A stretch of 64,000 bases of DNA from Conchocele bisecta (taxonomy: Eukaryota; Mollusca; Bivalvia; Lucinida; Thyasiridae), in contig CM055271.1 in assembly GCA_029237695.1 (NCBI GenBank), positions 35,026,462 through 35,090,461 of the forward strand, given 5' to 3'. Under the pieces are notes generated by a model. The model was not told where the DNA came from and ran no database searches. It was given only the letters and a program-made list of their open reading frames with translations. The position numbers and the translations under genes are program-made. Below, one piece after another: positions 24,260 through 33,736 of this stretch. Each line of letters begins with the position of its first letter. Position 1 is the stretch's first letter.

Positions 24260-27200
24260 ATGCCTGCTGAAAATTTCTTCGCACAAAGAAAAATAACAAA
24301 AGTTATGGATGAGAAAAATATTCCGCCTCAACTGATTAGCGGTGTAGAAAAGCTTCATATAACTAGAGATCAACTGCGAAAACAAGCGGACGATCTCAAC
24401 ATACCATACAGTAAAGGCCTAAGAGTTCCTGGGTTGACAAAACTAATAAAATTTCAAGCTAAAGAATCGAAAACTAGTAGTTATTCAAACATTGAGTTAA
24501 ACCACGGTTTAAACCAAGGCTTAAAACAAGATTTGAAAATGTTGCCACAAGTTGAAAAACTCAGAGCAGAAGCCTCATCGCTATGGTTGACATACAGTAA
24601 ACGCCTAAGAGTTCAGGGTTGACAAAACTCTTGAACGAGGCTAAAAACACAGCTTTCACGACTAGGGCCAGGGCCTACAAGCGAGGTGCCTTAAATAATA
24701 CAGACAATGCTGATAAAGTTGGGCATAGACTTGCGGAAGAGAGTGTTATGAGTCTGCGTGCCAACGCTATCACAGAAAGTGGTGTCGAAGTTGAACCGAA
24801 AGTTGGTGAACGCAATAGCCGACGAAGGTGAGAAGATATTAGGCAGCCACGACGAAAGTAAGGAACGGGTGGAGAAAGGTAGGAGAAACATAGAGCTTTC
24901 TTTTCGTAAGGGCATAGACGGGACAATATCTGAAAGGATAGTTGACAAGTTGGCTCCGATGCTGACGAGCAACTTCTATCTGAGATACTCTTTTCCTACA
25001 AGCTAGCACATATAGAGAAGAAAGACAGTCGTGGTAGAGCGAAAACAATAATATTTCACAAACACCTCGGAGGTAGCCAATGGATGAGTTCTTACCAGAA
25101 GGTATGTACATGGGTGAACAGACAAGAAGAAACTCGTATGAACCTGGATAAGGTAGACAGACCAAACACGAAATGGACGTTTGTCCGGTGGGTAGACGTA
25201 TTCGTAAAACTAATTTTAGGTGATATGAGGGAAGACACAGGGTTAGCCTCAACAGTAGCATCGGGAGGACCTCTTTCGGATTGGTTGAGGAACAAGAAGG
25301 GTATGTACGCGTTAGATAAATACAACGACGATTTGTGTCTTTTCAGATGTCTAGCTATTCATTTGGAAGATGTTCGAGCGGACAGGTGTTGTGATAAGGC
25401 ACGAAGCATGGCTAACGAGTATTTCGCGAAAAACAAGAAAACCACGAGAGGACCGGTTTCTTTTGAGGACATAAGAAAGTGGAGGAATGTTTCAGTGTAG
25501 GAATAGAAGTGTACGAGCAAACGGAAGAAGGAGTGGGGTATTTGAGACAGACACCAGCACACTACGAGGAGGTAGGAGAGAAGAAGATGACGATAGGATT
25601 GTTAAAAAACCACGCGTTCCTCGTGACAAACATAAAGAATCTAACAAAAATTTACTGCTGCTACGACTGCAGACAGAGATTCACCGACGCCAGCAACATG
25701 AAGTGGCACGCAGCAACGTGCATGAGGGAAGAGACCGTAGTCGTGTGCAAAGGTAAGATGATAGACAGACCAATGTCCACGTTTGAAAAAGCCTTCTACT
25801 CAAGATCGCACGCCAGCAAAATGTCGATAGACTGGATAAAATCTTTAGAAGTCAATCACATACACACCGCCAGGTGCGGACACGGATGAGAAAGGTGGGT
25901 TGCAGGGGCTCCGGTCGACGGATACTGCAGGGAGACAAATACCGTGTACCAATTCCACGGCTGTCACTGGCACGGATGTCCACTCCACACATGGCGCATG
26001 GGTAAAAAGTATCATAAAACTCTCGATAGGGACGCGGCAATAATCTCAGCCGGATACACACTCGTGGTTATTTGGGAGTGCGACTATAATTCACGAAATC
26101 GTCCACAAGTTTGAACAGACGGTTCTGGAGACAGTGTTGTACCCGCAACAAATAGTGTACGACTTTGAAGCTTCCCTAGACGTCAACGGAGGGGAGGTAA
26201 AAACTCGAGACCTAGAGTACGACCTAGAGCCCACGTTCGGATAAGTGTTTCAGTAGGCGACAGTCTCTCAAGAACGACAAAACACATTTGCGAGAGAGAT
26301 CCTGAAGTTTTGGTATCAAAGTTCTTGAAGGAGTTGAAAAACAGAGGTAAAATATCAAAAATGATGTGCACCGCAAGTACATGCCGACTGTCATGGACAA
26401 ACTCCCGGAAACACAAGTCAAAGCTATAAAGAGGTGGATAGAACATGTTCCCGTGGTAGGATTCAACTCTAGTAGATACGACATAAACTTGATAAAGAAA
26501 CAGCTCGTTGGGAAACTGGCTGACACAACCGATAAATTTATGGTAGGTAAGAAGACAAACACGACGATATTTCTGTTCACTCCGGAATTCAGGTTTCTTG
26601 ACATTGCTCTGTAAATGGGACCTGGAACTAGTTACGATAAGTGGATCAATGCATACGACTGCTCGATGCACAAGTCTTTCTTTCCCTACGAGTGGTTCGG
26701 CTCCCCGGAAAAGTTGGACTACGATGGTTTACCACCCTTCGAACATTGGTATTCCAAACTGCGAGGCGGATACCTTATTACAGAGAGTGAGCTAGAAGCG
26801 TGCAACGCGATCTACAAAGAGAAAAACATGAAAACTTTCGCGGACTGGCTGCGATACTACAACGACCTGGACGTCGCACCGTTCTTGGAAGCGGTGGGAA
26901 AAATGTGTAAATTTTACAAAGATAAAGGAGTGGATATTCTTAAAGACGCAGTAACGCTACCTGGTGTGGCTCTGCAATATTTGCTGCTAGGAACCATCAA
27001 GGTGGATGTGAAAAGCTACAGAACAAAGGAAAACGCCGCCGCATACGCAAAATGTCCACCACTGTACGCACCCGAAAAGGAAACTTACGACATGCTGCAG
27101 GGAGCTCTTGTCAGAGGACCGTCTATAGTGTTTTCGAGATACGCGGAAGCCGGAGTATCTAACATCCGCACGGATAAAAATAAGAAATGAGGAGCGGTGC

Positions 27201-28456
27201 TCGGTTACGACGCTAACGCACTGTACCTGTCGACTCTGAAGAAAGTGATGCCTTGCGGTAAAGAGATCATCCGACACGTTGGAGAACCTACAAACCAGAT
27301 GGTTGTGGACATATTCGCGCAAAGAATTTTTGAAGTCCGAGTAGTTCGGATTTGCCGAGGTGGATATCGAGGTGCCGAAAAATTTACGAAAACACCTTTC
27401 GGAGATGTCGCCGCTGTTCACAAACAGGGTTGTTAAAGAAGAAGAGGTTCCAGAGCACATGTTGGTTTACGTGGAGAATACAGGTAGGAACAGGGGAGAC
27501 GGTAAGAAAATAGTGGGAACTCTGTCTACAGAGATAACTGCTGTGTACAGAACTTTCAATTACCAAGAAGGAAAGCCGTTCGAATGGTTCGTAGACGAAG
27601 TAACCGCAGCACGTAGAACAGGAGATGTCGACAGTAGCAAGGCCGTTGTGGGCGAGATATTCAAGTTGGTGGGCAACTCTTGTTGCGGAAAGATGATCGA
27701 ATGTTCCGAGCGCCATCTAAACACAACGTATACTAACAACGAGAGCTGCGTTGACAAAGCATTGAGATCCGCATTCTTCGAAGATATCGAGGAGATTGGA
27801 GACGCTTACGAGATATCTAGCAGGAAACCGAGAGTAGTAATGACTAGACCGTTTCACTGTGGGATATCAGTTTATCAGTTGGCAAAGTTGAGGATGTTGG
27901 AGTTCTACTACGACTTTCTAGATAAATACGTTGACCGAAGCGATTTCGAGTTGATACAGATGGATACAGACAGTATGTATATAGGAATTTCCAGCAACAG
28001 CCTGGATTCTGTAATAAAGTCGGGTATGATCGACTCATTCGAAAGAGAGAAACGAGATTGGATAGCTTGGGATAAGTGGAGCAACCGCGAGCCAGGACTC
28101 TTCAAGATGGAGTTCCGCGGGCACCGAGCGATTGCCTTGTCTAGCAAGTGTTATATTGTCGAAAAAGTTCCCGAAAAAGGAAGTCGGGGATAAGAAGACA
28201 AAAACATTAAACCGAACGATTTTAAGAAAACATTCCGCCAAAGGTATGTCCAAGAGAACCAACAGTCTGAACTGGGATAGATACAAGAAAGCGTTGGAGG
28301 GTGGTCTAGACATTGGAAAAACAGGGGTTTCAGAATGAACTTTGGAGTCATGAAGACTTACTCGCAGACAAAGTTGGGACAAAGTTGGGACTATCCGCGT
28401 ACTACGATAAGAGGAGGGTGTTACCCGACGGTATCCACACGGAACAGTTGATGTAA
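24260..28456 (+). pseudogene. Protein-primed DNA polymerase B of P-B, nearly full length but broken
   Basis: This is the replicative polymerase of P-B and the most complete of three copies. Order: two SAP-like helical repeats (LRKQADDLNIPYSKGLRV at about 24,370; LRAEASSLWLTYSKRLRV at about 24,570); a conserved domain with DKVDRPNTKWTFVRW (25,150); an OTU-like Cys box (DDLCLFRC, 25,327-25,350) with a His in NHAFLV (25,610); a C2H2 finger (25,652-25,720); a nuclease-like PVDGY...FHGCHWHGC (25,911-25,980); exonuclease I DFEA (26,161), II GFNSSRYD (26,460) and III YYNDLDV (26,855); polymerase A-type GYDANALY (27,203), B-type KLVGNSCCGK (27,665) and C DTDS (27,963-27,974). It ends at DGIHTEQLM, 28,456. 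At least ten breaks are visible, including TGA at 25,887, TGA at 27,188 and frameshifts near 24,617, 25,000, 25,495, 26,090, 26,240, 27,350, 28,190 and 28,335. It is more AT-rich than the structural genes beside it. Confidence 0.9.
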
Positions 28457-28512
28457 TAAAATGAATCAAGATTTAAATTACTATGTAATTTAAATTTTGA
28501 GAAATTTAACTA
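28457..28512. terminator. Convergent 3' region with polyadenylation-like signal and hairpin
   Basis: AATAAA begins just after the polymerase stop (28,457). It is followed by a palindrome, ATTTAAATTAC / GTAATTTAAAT (about 28,472-28,495). The polymerase and integrase genes converge here, so the sequence could end transcripts from both sides. Confidence 0.45.
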
Positions 28513-28584
28513 GAACAACCACCAACAACCCATCACCTATACACATCAACTATATTGGTATGATTGGCGCTGGTAGTGTAGAAA

Positions 28585-29378
28585 TCAGCGGATGAGAACG
28601 CCATCCGGAGACAGCTGGGTGTCAGAAGGCACCGCAACAAACCCGCGCGATGGACCATCATCCAAATAGTAGAACACGGGCTCATAGGGTTTGGTAATAT
28701 ATCTATCCAGATGTTATACATTGAGAGACCACACGGCAACATCCGATGGAAGCCGTTTCTCCGCTAAACCAACAGGTCGCCCGCGCGAGACGGCGGATGG
28801 TTTGTGCGTCACCTTTTTTGCCTGGATGGCATCTACAGGTTTATTACCGATGAATCTGGTCACCTCACCGTTCAGTGCGGAGACCACGGCGGGCAGCCTG
28901 GTCACCCACTCGGTCGATCGCGAATGAGGGTCTACAAGCTCTTTGGCATATTGGTGTCCGAACAACCTCTCAGCAAGGGTTCGATTGAACCGCTCCACGA
29001 TCCCCTGGTCTCGGTGGATGTTGATGCGGCCAGCGGCTCAGCCCCCTTATAGCGACTAGCTACGTCAACGATTGTCAGTGCGTACTTGTACGTCTTGCGA
29101 CCGACGCGATCGTGAGGGAGAAACAGGAGGTCTGCTTGGTGGACTTCGTTCGGCACCGGCACGTCGAATTTCGGCCGCGGAATATTGTGAGGCGCGGGTA
29201 AATAGATCTGCCGGATGGCCTGCTTCTTGAGCAATTCCTTGGCGGCGATTTCGGAAACCTTGGTCGCCGCCACGAGGTTCTTGATGGCCTTCCAGTAGCC
29301 GCGGGGGCTGTAGTATGTGTTCGCTAGCTTGCACGTTAGGCGAACCGATAGTTTGGTATCAAGCTTGCGCGTGTCCAT
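28585..29378 (-). pseudogene. Retroviral-type (DDE) integrase of P-B, catalytic core deleted
   Basis: Polintons encode an integrase of the retrovirus/LTR type, which inserts the element. From MDTRKLD (29,378) the frame has the N part with YYSPRGYWKAIKNL, then the first catalytic Asp region (HQADLLFLP...YALTIVDVASRYKGAEPL). Homology then jumps at about 29,025-29,038 to INIHRDQGIVERFNRTLAER, which holds the catalytic Glu. The segment with the second catalytic Asp is absent, so the enzyme cannot work. The join also shifts frame. Downstream the C-terminal chromodomain-like part (GNKPVDAIQAKKVT, FYYLDDGPSRGFV) reaches TGA at 28,585 and is broken by TAA near 28,713. Naming rests on these motifs and the gene's place in a Polinton. 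Confidence 0.85.
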
Positions 29379-29729
29379 CGTATGTGAGATATTCTAGTAG
29401 ATCGAACGGTAACTGCGTCGTCGATACTAAACCTTTGTTGGAAGTTTCGCTGCAGCTGCCGGTTAAGGTCTCACAAGGAACTCGGAGGAATCTAACATCC
29501 GCTTTGCTAAAAGGGAGGCCGAGTGTTCGACCTCGCGCTACGTCTCGAGAGAATCTTTTGCCAGACGGATCAGACCCTTTTCGTCATCTAAACGGTGCTT
29601 AAGAGCCGTTTAGCCTACATCGATTAGAGCAAAATAAAGCTCGTCAACTAACATCGTTCTATATATATATATATACTGTATATATATATATATATATATA
29701 TATTATTTAAAAAAGTTTTTTTTAAATAA
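29379..29729. other. Spacer with (TA)n and poly-A/T hairpin
   Basis: The 5' half (to 29,640) has open but interrupted minus-strand frames continuing upstream of the integrase; no domain is recognised. 29,659-29,703 is a (TA)n tract. It is followed by ATTATTTAAAAAAG and TTTTTTTAAATAAT, an inverted pair of about 14 bp just past the end of the next gene, possibly acting as a terminator. Confidence 0.5.
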
Positions 29730-30172
29730 TTATTGCTTATTGGTTTTGCTTATTTCTTTGTCAATATAGTAGCTGACGAGACCTGTCACACCCATTCCCA
29801 CAACGATGAACGCTATCTCGCGGTCTTTTTGGGCCTCTGACGGTACATAGAAATCTGAAAGTTGGGGCTCGAGATCCAGCGGCGCGAGCCTTTTCTGCGG
29901 ATATACCTGCACGTATTCGTACATAGCTTCGTCAACGTTCTGGAAAGTTTGCACAGCGTGACTCTCGCGGCGAAGCTCTTCGTTGATCCAGTTCACACGG
30001 GTGGTTCGTTTTTCCGACCATTCTTCCTTTGCGCTATTGAATTGTTCTACAGCTAAATAGTGACGATTGTTCTCCTCATCCGAGTTTCCCAGCTCGAGAA
30101 AAAAAAGTTGCTAACGCTGAACGACAATGCGTTCGCCACCGCTCCAAATACAGCTAGTCCGAGTGAAGCCAT
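29730..30172 (-). pseudogene. Small C-terminally anchored membrane protein of P-B, one frameshift
   Basis: About 147 codons, from MASLGLAVFGAVANALSF (30,172) to a TAA at 29,730. The start is a short hydrophobic segment, the middle is charged and helical (NWINEELRRESHAV, DEAMYEYVQV) and the end is one membrane span (IAFIVVGMGVTGLVSYYI) with a basic tip. The frame is intact except for one shift in a run of eight A/T bases at 30,100-30,107, which could be decay or a sequencing slip. Its ATG directly follows the stop of the upstream gene (TAAATG), indicating a compact late cluster. I believe similar proteins recur in animal Polintons, but the function is unknown; a virion membrane role is a guess. 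Confidence 0.65.
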
Positions 30173-30400
30173 TTATTTCCATATATTAACAGGTAGAATT
30201 CCAGCTTTAATTAGATAATCTCGAGTCCCAACTGTTGCCGCTACATCTAAGGTCACGAGCCCTACGTCTCTAACGGTCATATCCAATTTGGGAGCGGGCC
30301 CTCCGAAGGCCATCTATGATAGTCGACCTATACTGAGACCCGATATCACTACGGCGTGATAAAGGGTATTCACTATCATTTTACCATTGTTTTCAGCCAT
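30173..30400 (-). pseudogene. Small conserved Polinton protein, one internal stop
   Basis: About 75 codons, from MAENNGKMIVNT at 30,400 to IKAGILPVNIWK and a TAA at 30,173. One in-frame TAG (30,314-30,316) sits in the middle and is followed immediately by an ATG. The second half (MAFGGPAPKLDMTVRDVG) is a recurring small-protein block in Polintons as I remember them. Only five bases separate it from the upstream gene's stop and none from the next ATG. The function is unknown. Confidence 0.55.
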
Positions 30401-30405
30401 TATAT

Positions 30406-30951
30406 TTATTGCATATAAAAGGGATCGCGATTAATGTTTAAATGGGGTGCAATCGGTTTCGTAACTTCCTTTGGAACCGCCTCCAACAGTGTTGGGGGTT
30501 GTCTCGAAAGATATTTCCACACACACACGGTGCCCACAACTGCCAGACCACCACCAACAACCCACGGGATGATCCACGATTGCTCATCCAATTGGAATTG
30601 GTGTTCCTGCAGAGATTGAACCGCAGCTGTATTCGGGTGTTTTGGTGTTTCTGCCCCCAACTCCAATTGCGATTGGTTTGGGGGTGCGGCTGGAACCGCA
30701 ATCCCCGATTGCAACGACTGTTTGGCCTCTCGAAGCTCGGCGAGTATTTTATCTTGTTTAGCTTTTCGGGTGGCAGCCGCTGCCCGCCCAGCTGCCTGTC
30801 TTTTTGTGTTTTTGTGTAGTACAATTGGGTTCAACAGTGTTGAGGGTTCCCCCAACGCCGTTGGAGGATCAATCAGAGTTGGAAGTGCAATCGGGTTCAA
30901 CAGTGTTGAGGGCTGTTCCGTCATTCTCGCAGGTGCGTCTTGTATCATCAT
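30406..30951 (-). CDS. Single-span membrane protein with basic coiled segment
   Basis: An uninterrupted 181-codon frame. Residues 1-48 hold two imperfect copies of a Ser-Thr-Leu-Leu-Asn-Pro-Ile block (PSTLLNPIALP, PSTLLNPIVLH). Residues 50-80 are a basic Ala-rich helix (KRQAAGRAAAATRKAKQDKI). A Gln/Pro-rich spacer follows, then one clear membrane span at about 126-147 (WIIPWVVGGGLAVVGTVCVW) and a short tail. The start overlaps the end of the upstream gene by 83 bases. It is one of the few P-B genes with no visible break. No family is named with certainty; it is probably a virion or membrane protein of the element. Confidence 0.6.
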   Translation of the reverse strand: MMIQDAPARMTEQPSTLLNPIALPTLIDPPTALGEPSTLLNPIVLHKNTKRQAAGRAAAATRKAKQDKILAELREAKQSLQSGIAVPAAPPNQSQLELGAETPKHPNTAAVQSLQEHQFQLDEQSWIIPWVVGGGLAVVGTVCVWKYLSRQPPTLLEAVPKEVTKPIAPHLNINRDPFYMQ

Positions 30952-31567
30952 TTTCTGAGCTTATAGTTCTTGGGCATATATGTCCAAATTGACAGTGCTT
31001 AGCCGTGGTCAACGCGGTTGTCAGCGGAGCAAAGTGCATTCCAAACTTGTGATAAACTGAGCAGCAGGCTGTTCTAAGAGTGTGTCCTACAAAAGGGTCA
31101 GTCTCTAAATCACCAATTAACCCCGCGGTGTCAGATATAGGGAGAATTGCATTGACAGCGGTAGCGTACAAATGAATAGCCGCCGCTCCAAGAGTTTTCG
31201 TCATCTCTGCCCCCAATTTAGACTCGTATCGCGCATACATTTTATCAACCTCTACATCTGACATCTTGTCCACCTGAAAAACTGAGAGACGTCTACCGAA
31301 ATACTGCTCCGATTGCCCCCCAGCAACCAGCGCAGCTAGCCGCTCGCGTCGCGTCGTGTTTTCATTTTCTTTCACCCCACTGTTCAAATTCTTCCAATCG
31401 CGATTGTATTGGGGGTGCGGTTGGGTAGATACCGTATCGGCAGTCGGAACATCTTTCAGGAAAGATACCGTAACGGCAGTCGTGCCATCTTTCAGGAAAG
31501 ATACCGTATCGGCAGTCGCAGCGACTGTTTCTTCCATTAGCTGATCGAGAAGTTTGTTGCAGTTCAT
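30869..31567 (-). CDS. Conserved Polinton protein of unknown function
   Basis: An uninterrupted 232-codon frame. The conserved core is residues 80-190: RRLSVFQVDKMSDVEVDKMY, then YESKLGAEMTKTLG, then a helical segment with DLETDPFVGHTL and CCSVYHKFGMHFAPLTTAL. I associate this pattern with a family repeatedly found near Polinton genes in cnidarians and deuterostomes, without known function. The N-terminal 45 residues are built from a tandem repeat (SFLKD-x-TA-TVS), which looks like recent expansion. The C-terminal 30 residues, after KHCQFGH, are probably a frameshifted tail, since the next gene overlaps there. It lies downstream of the ATPase on the same strand. Confidence 0.6.
   Translation of the reverse strand: MNCNKLLDQLMEETVAATADTVSFLKDGTTAVTVSFLKDVPTADTVSTQPHPQYNRDWKNLNSGVKENENTTRRERLAALVAGGQSEQYFGRRLSVFQVDKMSDVEVDKMYARYESKLGAEMTKTLGAAAIHLYATAVNAILPISDTAGLIGDLETDPFVGHTLRTACCSVYHKFGMHFAPLTTALTTAKHCQFGHICPRTISSENDDTRRTCENDGTALNTVEPDCTSNSD
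31429..31521 (-). repeat. 36-bp in-frame tandem repeat in the 30,869-31,567 gene
   Basis: GATACCGTATCGGCAGTCG, then GATACCGTAACGGCAGTCG, then GATACCGTATCGGCAGTCG again, each separated by a CATCTTTCAGGAAA segment. About 2.5 units of 36 bp keep the frame and encode repeated SFLKD blocks. Confidence 0.7.
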
Positions 31568-31797
31568 TATTCCAACAGTGTTGGGTCTACTATTCTGACT
31601 AGTCTTATAAGTTTAACATCAAACTGTTTGTAATTTCCTTAAAATTAATTATGAGTAACAGCAACAGGTTGCGAATAATTCAGTAATAATTCAGTAGATA
31701 TTAGTAGATATTAGTAGATATTTAGTAGATATTAGTAGATATTAGTAGATTATTTAGTAAACAGCAACTTGTTGCGAGTAATTCAGTAATTCAGTAA
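31568..31797. repeat. Spacer with TTAGTAGATA repeats
   Basis: Between the ATPase stop and the next ATG. It holds five or six copies of AGTAGATATT (31,692-31,752) flanked by two related blocks, GCAACAGGTTGCGAATAATT (31,661) and GCAACTTGTTGCGAGTAATT (31,763), each containing a short inverted pair (GCAAC/GTTGC). No gene. Confidence 0.6.
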
Positions 31798-32446
31798 TTA
31801 ATTGATAACTTCATAATTTGTGGGTTGATCAGTCTTTAGCAGAAGCTTGGCGTGCTTAGTTTCCGAAAGCATTTGTCGAACCTCCAGGCGCTCCTCGCGC
31901 GTTGGGATAACGTCGTTCTCTTGAAGACAGTCATCGAATGAGTCTCGGTCCTTGCAGTGGAAGAGGGCGATCCATTTCGTTTGCTCCCGCAGATCCTTGA
32001 GGACGGCGTTGTACTTCTAAGTGGAGATCCATACGCTTTGCCCCGCATCGCGGCCTGAAAATGCGAGCTCCGAGAGCATGTCCTTCTTTTTGGTCATCGC
32101 CGCCTTGGCCGAGCAGTCGTCAATCACGTATAGGTTGGGCTCTCCCTGAAATCTTTGGTAGAATCCACGCAGCCAATCGTGAAGCCTATCACCGGGGTCA
32201 ATAACGTATACCTCAGGGTCGGTTCATATCCACGGGCGCCGTTGATAAGTATCGTTGTGCCGCACAGTGGGACACAGGATCACAATGTGTCGAAAGATAT
32301 CGCGGTAGGACCCTTCGAGCAAGTCGAGGATGAAAACTGTTTTTTCCGCATCCTGTCTGCCCACATATTATGGCAGAGTGGGCATCACAAACTTTATTTT
32401 TATTTAAATCTTTAGATTTAGTAGAGCGGTGAGGCGTATCGACCAT
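31798..32446 (-). pseudogene. Genome-packaging ATPase (FtsK/HerA, A32-like) of P-B
   Basis: This type of ATPase drives DNA into the capsid in Polintons and related viruses. The P-loop GQTGCGKN is at about 32,345-32,370 and is interrupted by a frameshift immediately after it. LYVIDD (about 32,130) is the Walker B region with acidic residues. The later part reads KYNAVLKDLREQTKWIALFH and CKDRDSFDDCLQENDVIPTR, typical of Polinton ATPases. A second shift lies near 32,225 and a TAG stop near 32,018. The start is uncertain: the ATG at 32,446 lies inside the 3' end of the capsid-like gene in another frame. It directly follows the capsid-like gene, as in a late morphogenesis cluster. No copy remains in P-A. 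Confidence 0.82.
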
Positions 32447-33683
32447 CTTCCATGTTGAGTTGTGCGTCTGTGATTATATATAAGTGCACGTTCAATGCGC
32501 CAGCTCCATCCGCCTCTTCGTTATCTGGATCGTCACACCCTCGCTAGCGTTCTCAACTTGGCGTCCACTACCGTGCATTTGGTCGTCGTCGCTGACTCGC
32601 ATCCATAATGCGTATTTGGTAGTCAGGAACTGCGCAAGGGAGATGTCCGAGAGCTGCAGGTCTTTGGCAACCGCGGCAACCTCCGGGGAGCGCTTAGAGC
32701 CGGCCGCAAACTGCTTTCTGGCTTCGTCCCACTGCTGGTGCGCGCGAAGGCCCCGGCTGTAGAGGTCATTTGGAACTCCCTCGATCGTCACCTCGACCTT
32801 TGTGATTTTGGGGTTATAGCATTTGTCGCTTTTTCTAACCCCGAGCGCGAACCTACCCTCCTCGAACAGCATCAGTATACCTTTCATCGAGCGGGCGGGT
32901 ACGTTGACGTTAATATTTCACAATGTGTCGCTTTTGTCTTTCGTCATCTTGCGGTGGCGAAGAACTCGGTCGTAAAGTATGGCAACGCGCCCGGCGTACT
33001 GGGTTCTGATCAATCGCGCATCGTGACCATGTCGTACTCCAGCGAAACATTATCGATCGTATACGTCGATGCCATGTCGGTGGCTATGAGAATTCGGCCG
33101 TAGTCGTTGACCGTTAGTTCGTATTCGAGGCGGTCAACCAAAGCGCTCTGATAGTAGGGCATGTGACTCTCCAGCAACTCAAAGTCGAGCGGGATGTAGA
33201 AGCGGTTGCCGTAAGCGGTCGCGATCGCGTTGTCGCTCGCGTCGTTATCTACCGTGTTACCAGCCCCGATTCTAAGTCTGGTAATATTCTTATTTTTGCT
33301 GGTGTCAATACCCTGATAGACCGCATTTTCGCGCTCTTGCGCCGTCTTCCAGAGGTCCTGGTAACAATGGTAGACGTCGCTGTCACCTCATTACCAGAAA
33401 TCTTTATCGTGGTCTTCTTGACGATGGCGCGACCCAGGTTCTGAACGACGGTTCGGTCCACGTTTGTCGACGTCAGCGAAATAATGAAAGCGAGGCGAAC
33501 AGTCCCTTGGTACAATGACGTCGCTAGCTCCGAGGTTGGGGAAGCGGGCCAAGAGCTGCTGGTTCCGGTCGATCGTCGATGGTTGTTCGTGATAACGACG
33601 GTTTGTCTCACGCCTTTCGCCCCAAGGGGCTCCCGCAGTCTGCAGTATGTATTGAGTTTGCGACCGTATAGACTCGAAGAAAT
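32418..33683 (-). pseudogene. Putative major capsid protein of P-B
   Basis: About 422 codons, homologous to 22,702-23,728 and complete at the 3' end (stop TAA at 32,418-32,420, after DGRYASPLY). Landmarks are FPNLGASDVIVP, SLTSTNVDRTVVQNLGRAIV, IKISGNEV, FYIPLDFELLESHMPYY and YNPKITKVEVTIEGVPNDLY. The position upstream of the packaging ATPase and the strand-rich pattern suggest the double jelly-roll capsid protein of Polintons; at about 420 residues it would be on the short side. The codon aligned with the P-A start ATG is ATT here (33,683), so the start is lost. Frameshifts lie near 33,600, 33,500, 33,360, 33,300, 32,900 and 32,510. If it is not the capsid protein it is another conserved late protein. 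Confidence 0.65.
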
Positions 33684-33736
33684 ATTTCAATACACTATTA
33701 AACCCGTATGGCTTTTTCTTTAATACATCGTTAAAG
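33684..33736. promoter_or_regulatory. Divergent promoter between capsid-like and coiled-coil genes (P-B)
   Basis: A 53-bp gap with TATTAAACCCGTATGG, the inverse complement of the block in the equivalent P-A gap (22,664-22,682). It is the best candidate for a shared late promoter. Confidence 0.55.
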
